A stretch of DNA of 5,334 bases. It comes from Coriobacteriales bacterium (GTDB lineage: Bacteria; Actinomycetota; Coriobacteriia; Coriobacteriales; UBA8131). The position numbers were made by a program, and so were the translations under genes. Positions within the stretch are counted from its first letter, which is position 1, and every line of letters begins with the position of its first letter. The notes under the pieces are model-generated. The model worked only from the letters and a program-made list of their open reading frames with translations. It had not been told where the DNA came from and made no database searches. Positions 5,328 through 5,334 of the stretch are shown piece by piece. The stretch lies in the NCBI GenBank assembly GCA_031267175.1, contig JAIRZP010000151.1, forward strand, positions 1 to 5,334. The letters are read 5' to 3'.

Positions 5328-5334
5328 AAGGCTC

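Larger units (their letters stand above)
4965..5334 (+). promoter_or_regulatory. T-box riboswitch leader, probably translational, specifier probably UAU (Tyr)
   Basis: The T-box sequence GGGGTGGTACCGCGG is at 5266-5280 and differs from the consensus only at its first base. Its UGGU bulge pairs with tRNA ends whose discriminator base is A. Stem I is visible: CCGCU (5017-5021) pairs with AGCGG (5105-5109) and GGGU (5028-5031) with ACCC (5096-5099). A distal AGAGAG precedes hairpin UCCGU/ACGGA (5055-5059, 5071-5075) with loop GGUUGCUGCAA. Stem III is ACGGG-CACU-CCCGU (5186-5199), followed by the conserved UUA. By position relative to the ACCC strand, the specifier is most likely UAU at 5093-5095 (Tyr); AUA (Ile) is possible. 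After the T-box there is no T-run. Instead UCUCCUU (5283-5289) can pair with the ribosome binding site AGGAGG (5322-5327). The regulated gene starts beyond 5334 and is likely an aminoacyl-tRNA synthetase such as tyrS. Confidence 0.88.

Overview
The window is GC-rich bacterial chromosome with one compact run of plus-strand housekeeping genes. The order is hrcA (3' end only), dnaJ, mtaB, ybeY, dgkA, era, then a T-box leader whose regulated gene begins just past the right edge. This resembles the hrcA-grpE-dnaK-dnaJ-prmA-rsmE-mtaB and ybeY-dgkA-era clusters of Gram-positive bacteria, but is condensed. The gene order, the GC-rich codon use, the polyprenol/diacylglycerol-kinase homologue and a T-box that appears to act on translation suggest a deep-branching Gram-positive-related lineage. 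Chloroflexota (Dehalococcoidia-like) is my best guess; this is inference and no taxonomic marker was searched.

Layout. Positions 3-320 encode the C-terminus of the heat-shock repressor HrcA. After a 59-bp spacer with a 9-bp tandem repeat comes a full-length DnaJ (380-1507). Positions 1508-1702 hold the most unusual structure: a false start of mtaB (43 bp identical to the start of the real gene), an inserted palindromic repeat of about 112 bp, and then the intact mtaB (1703-2977), which uses the second copy of the 43-bp sequence. A 130-bp spacer precedes ybeY (ATG at 3108). ybeY, dgkA and era are translationally coupled by ATGA and TGATG overlaps. After era lie a hairpin, a candidate promoter (4930-4958) and a T-box leader running to the window end.

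Function. HrcA and DnaJ belong to protein-folding control. MtaB modifies t6A37 of tRNAs that read ANN codons. YbeY and Era act in 16S rRNA maturation and 30S assembly. DgkA recycles a membrane lipid. The T-box senses an uncharged tRNA, probably tRNA-Tyr, to control a synthetase or other amino-acid gene. The shared theme is translation and proteostasis.

Points of interest: the mtaB 5' duplication with a repeat insertion; an Era G4 motif reading TKAA instead of N/TKxD; hrcA directly next to dnaJ with no grpE-dnaK between; an HrcA C-terminus with extra residues; and a T-box lacking a terminator, in which the ribosome binding site can be sequestered. I saw no CRISPR array, tRNA, rRNA or transposase gene. 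I found no clearly novel multi-gene system; the mtaB insertion is the best candidate for something undescribed.
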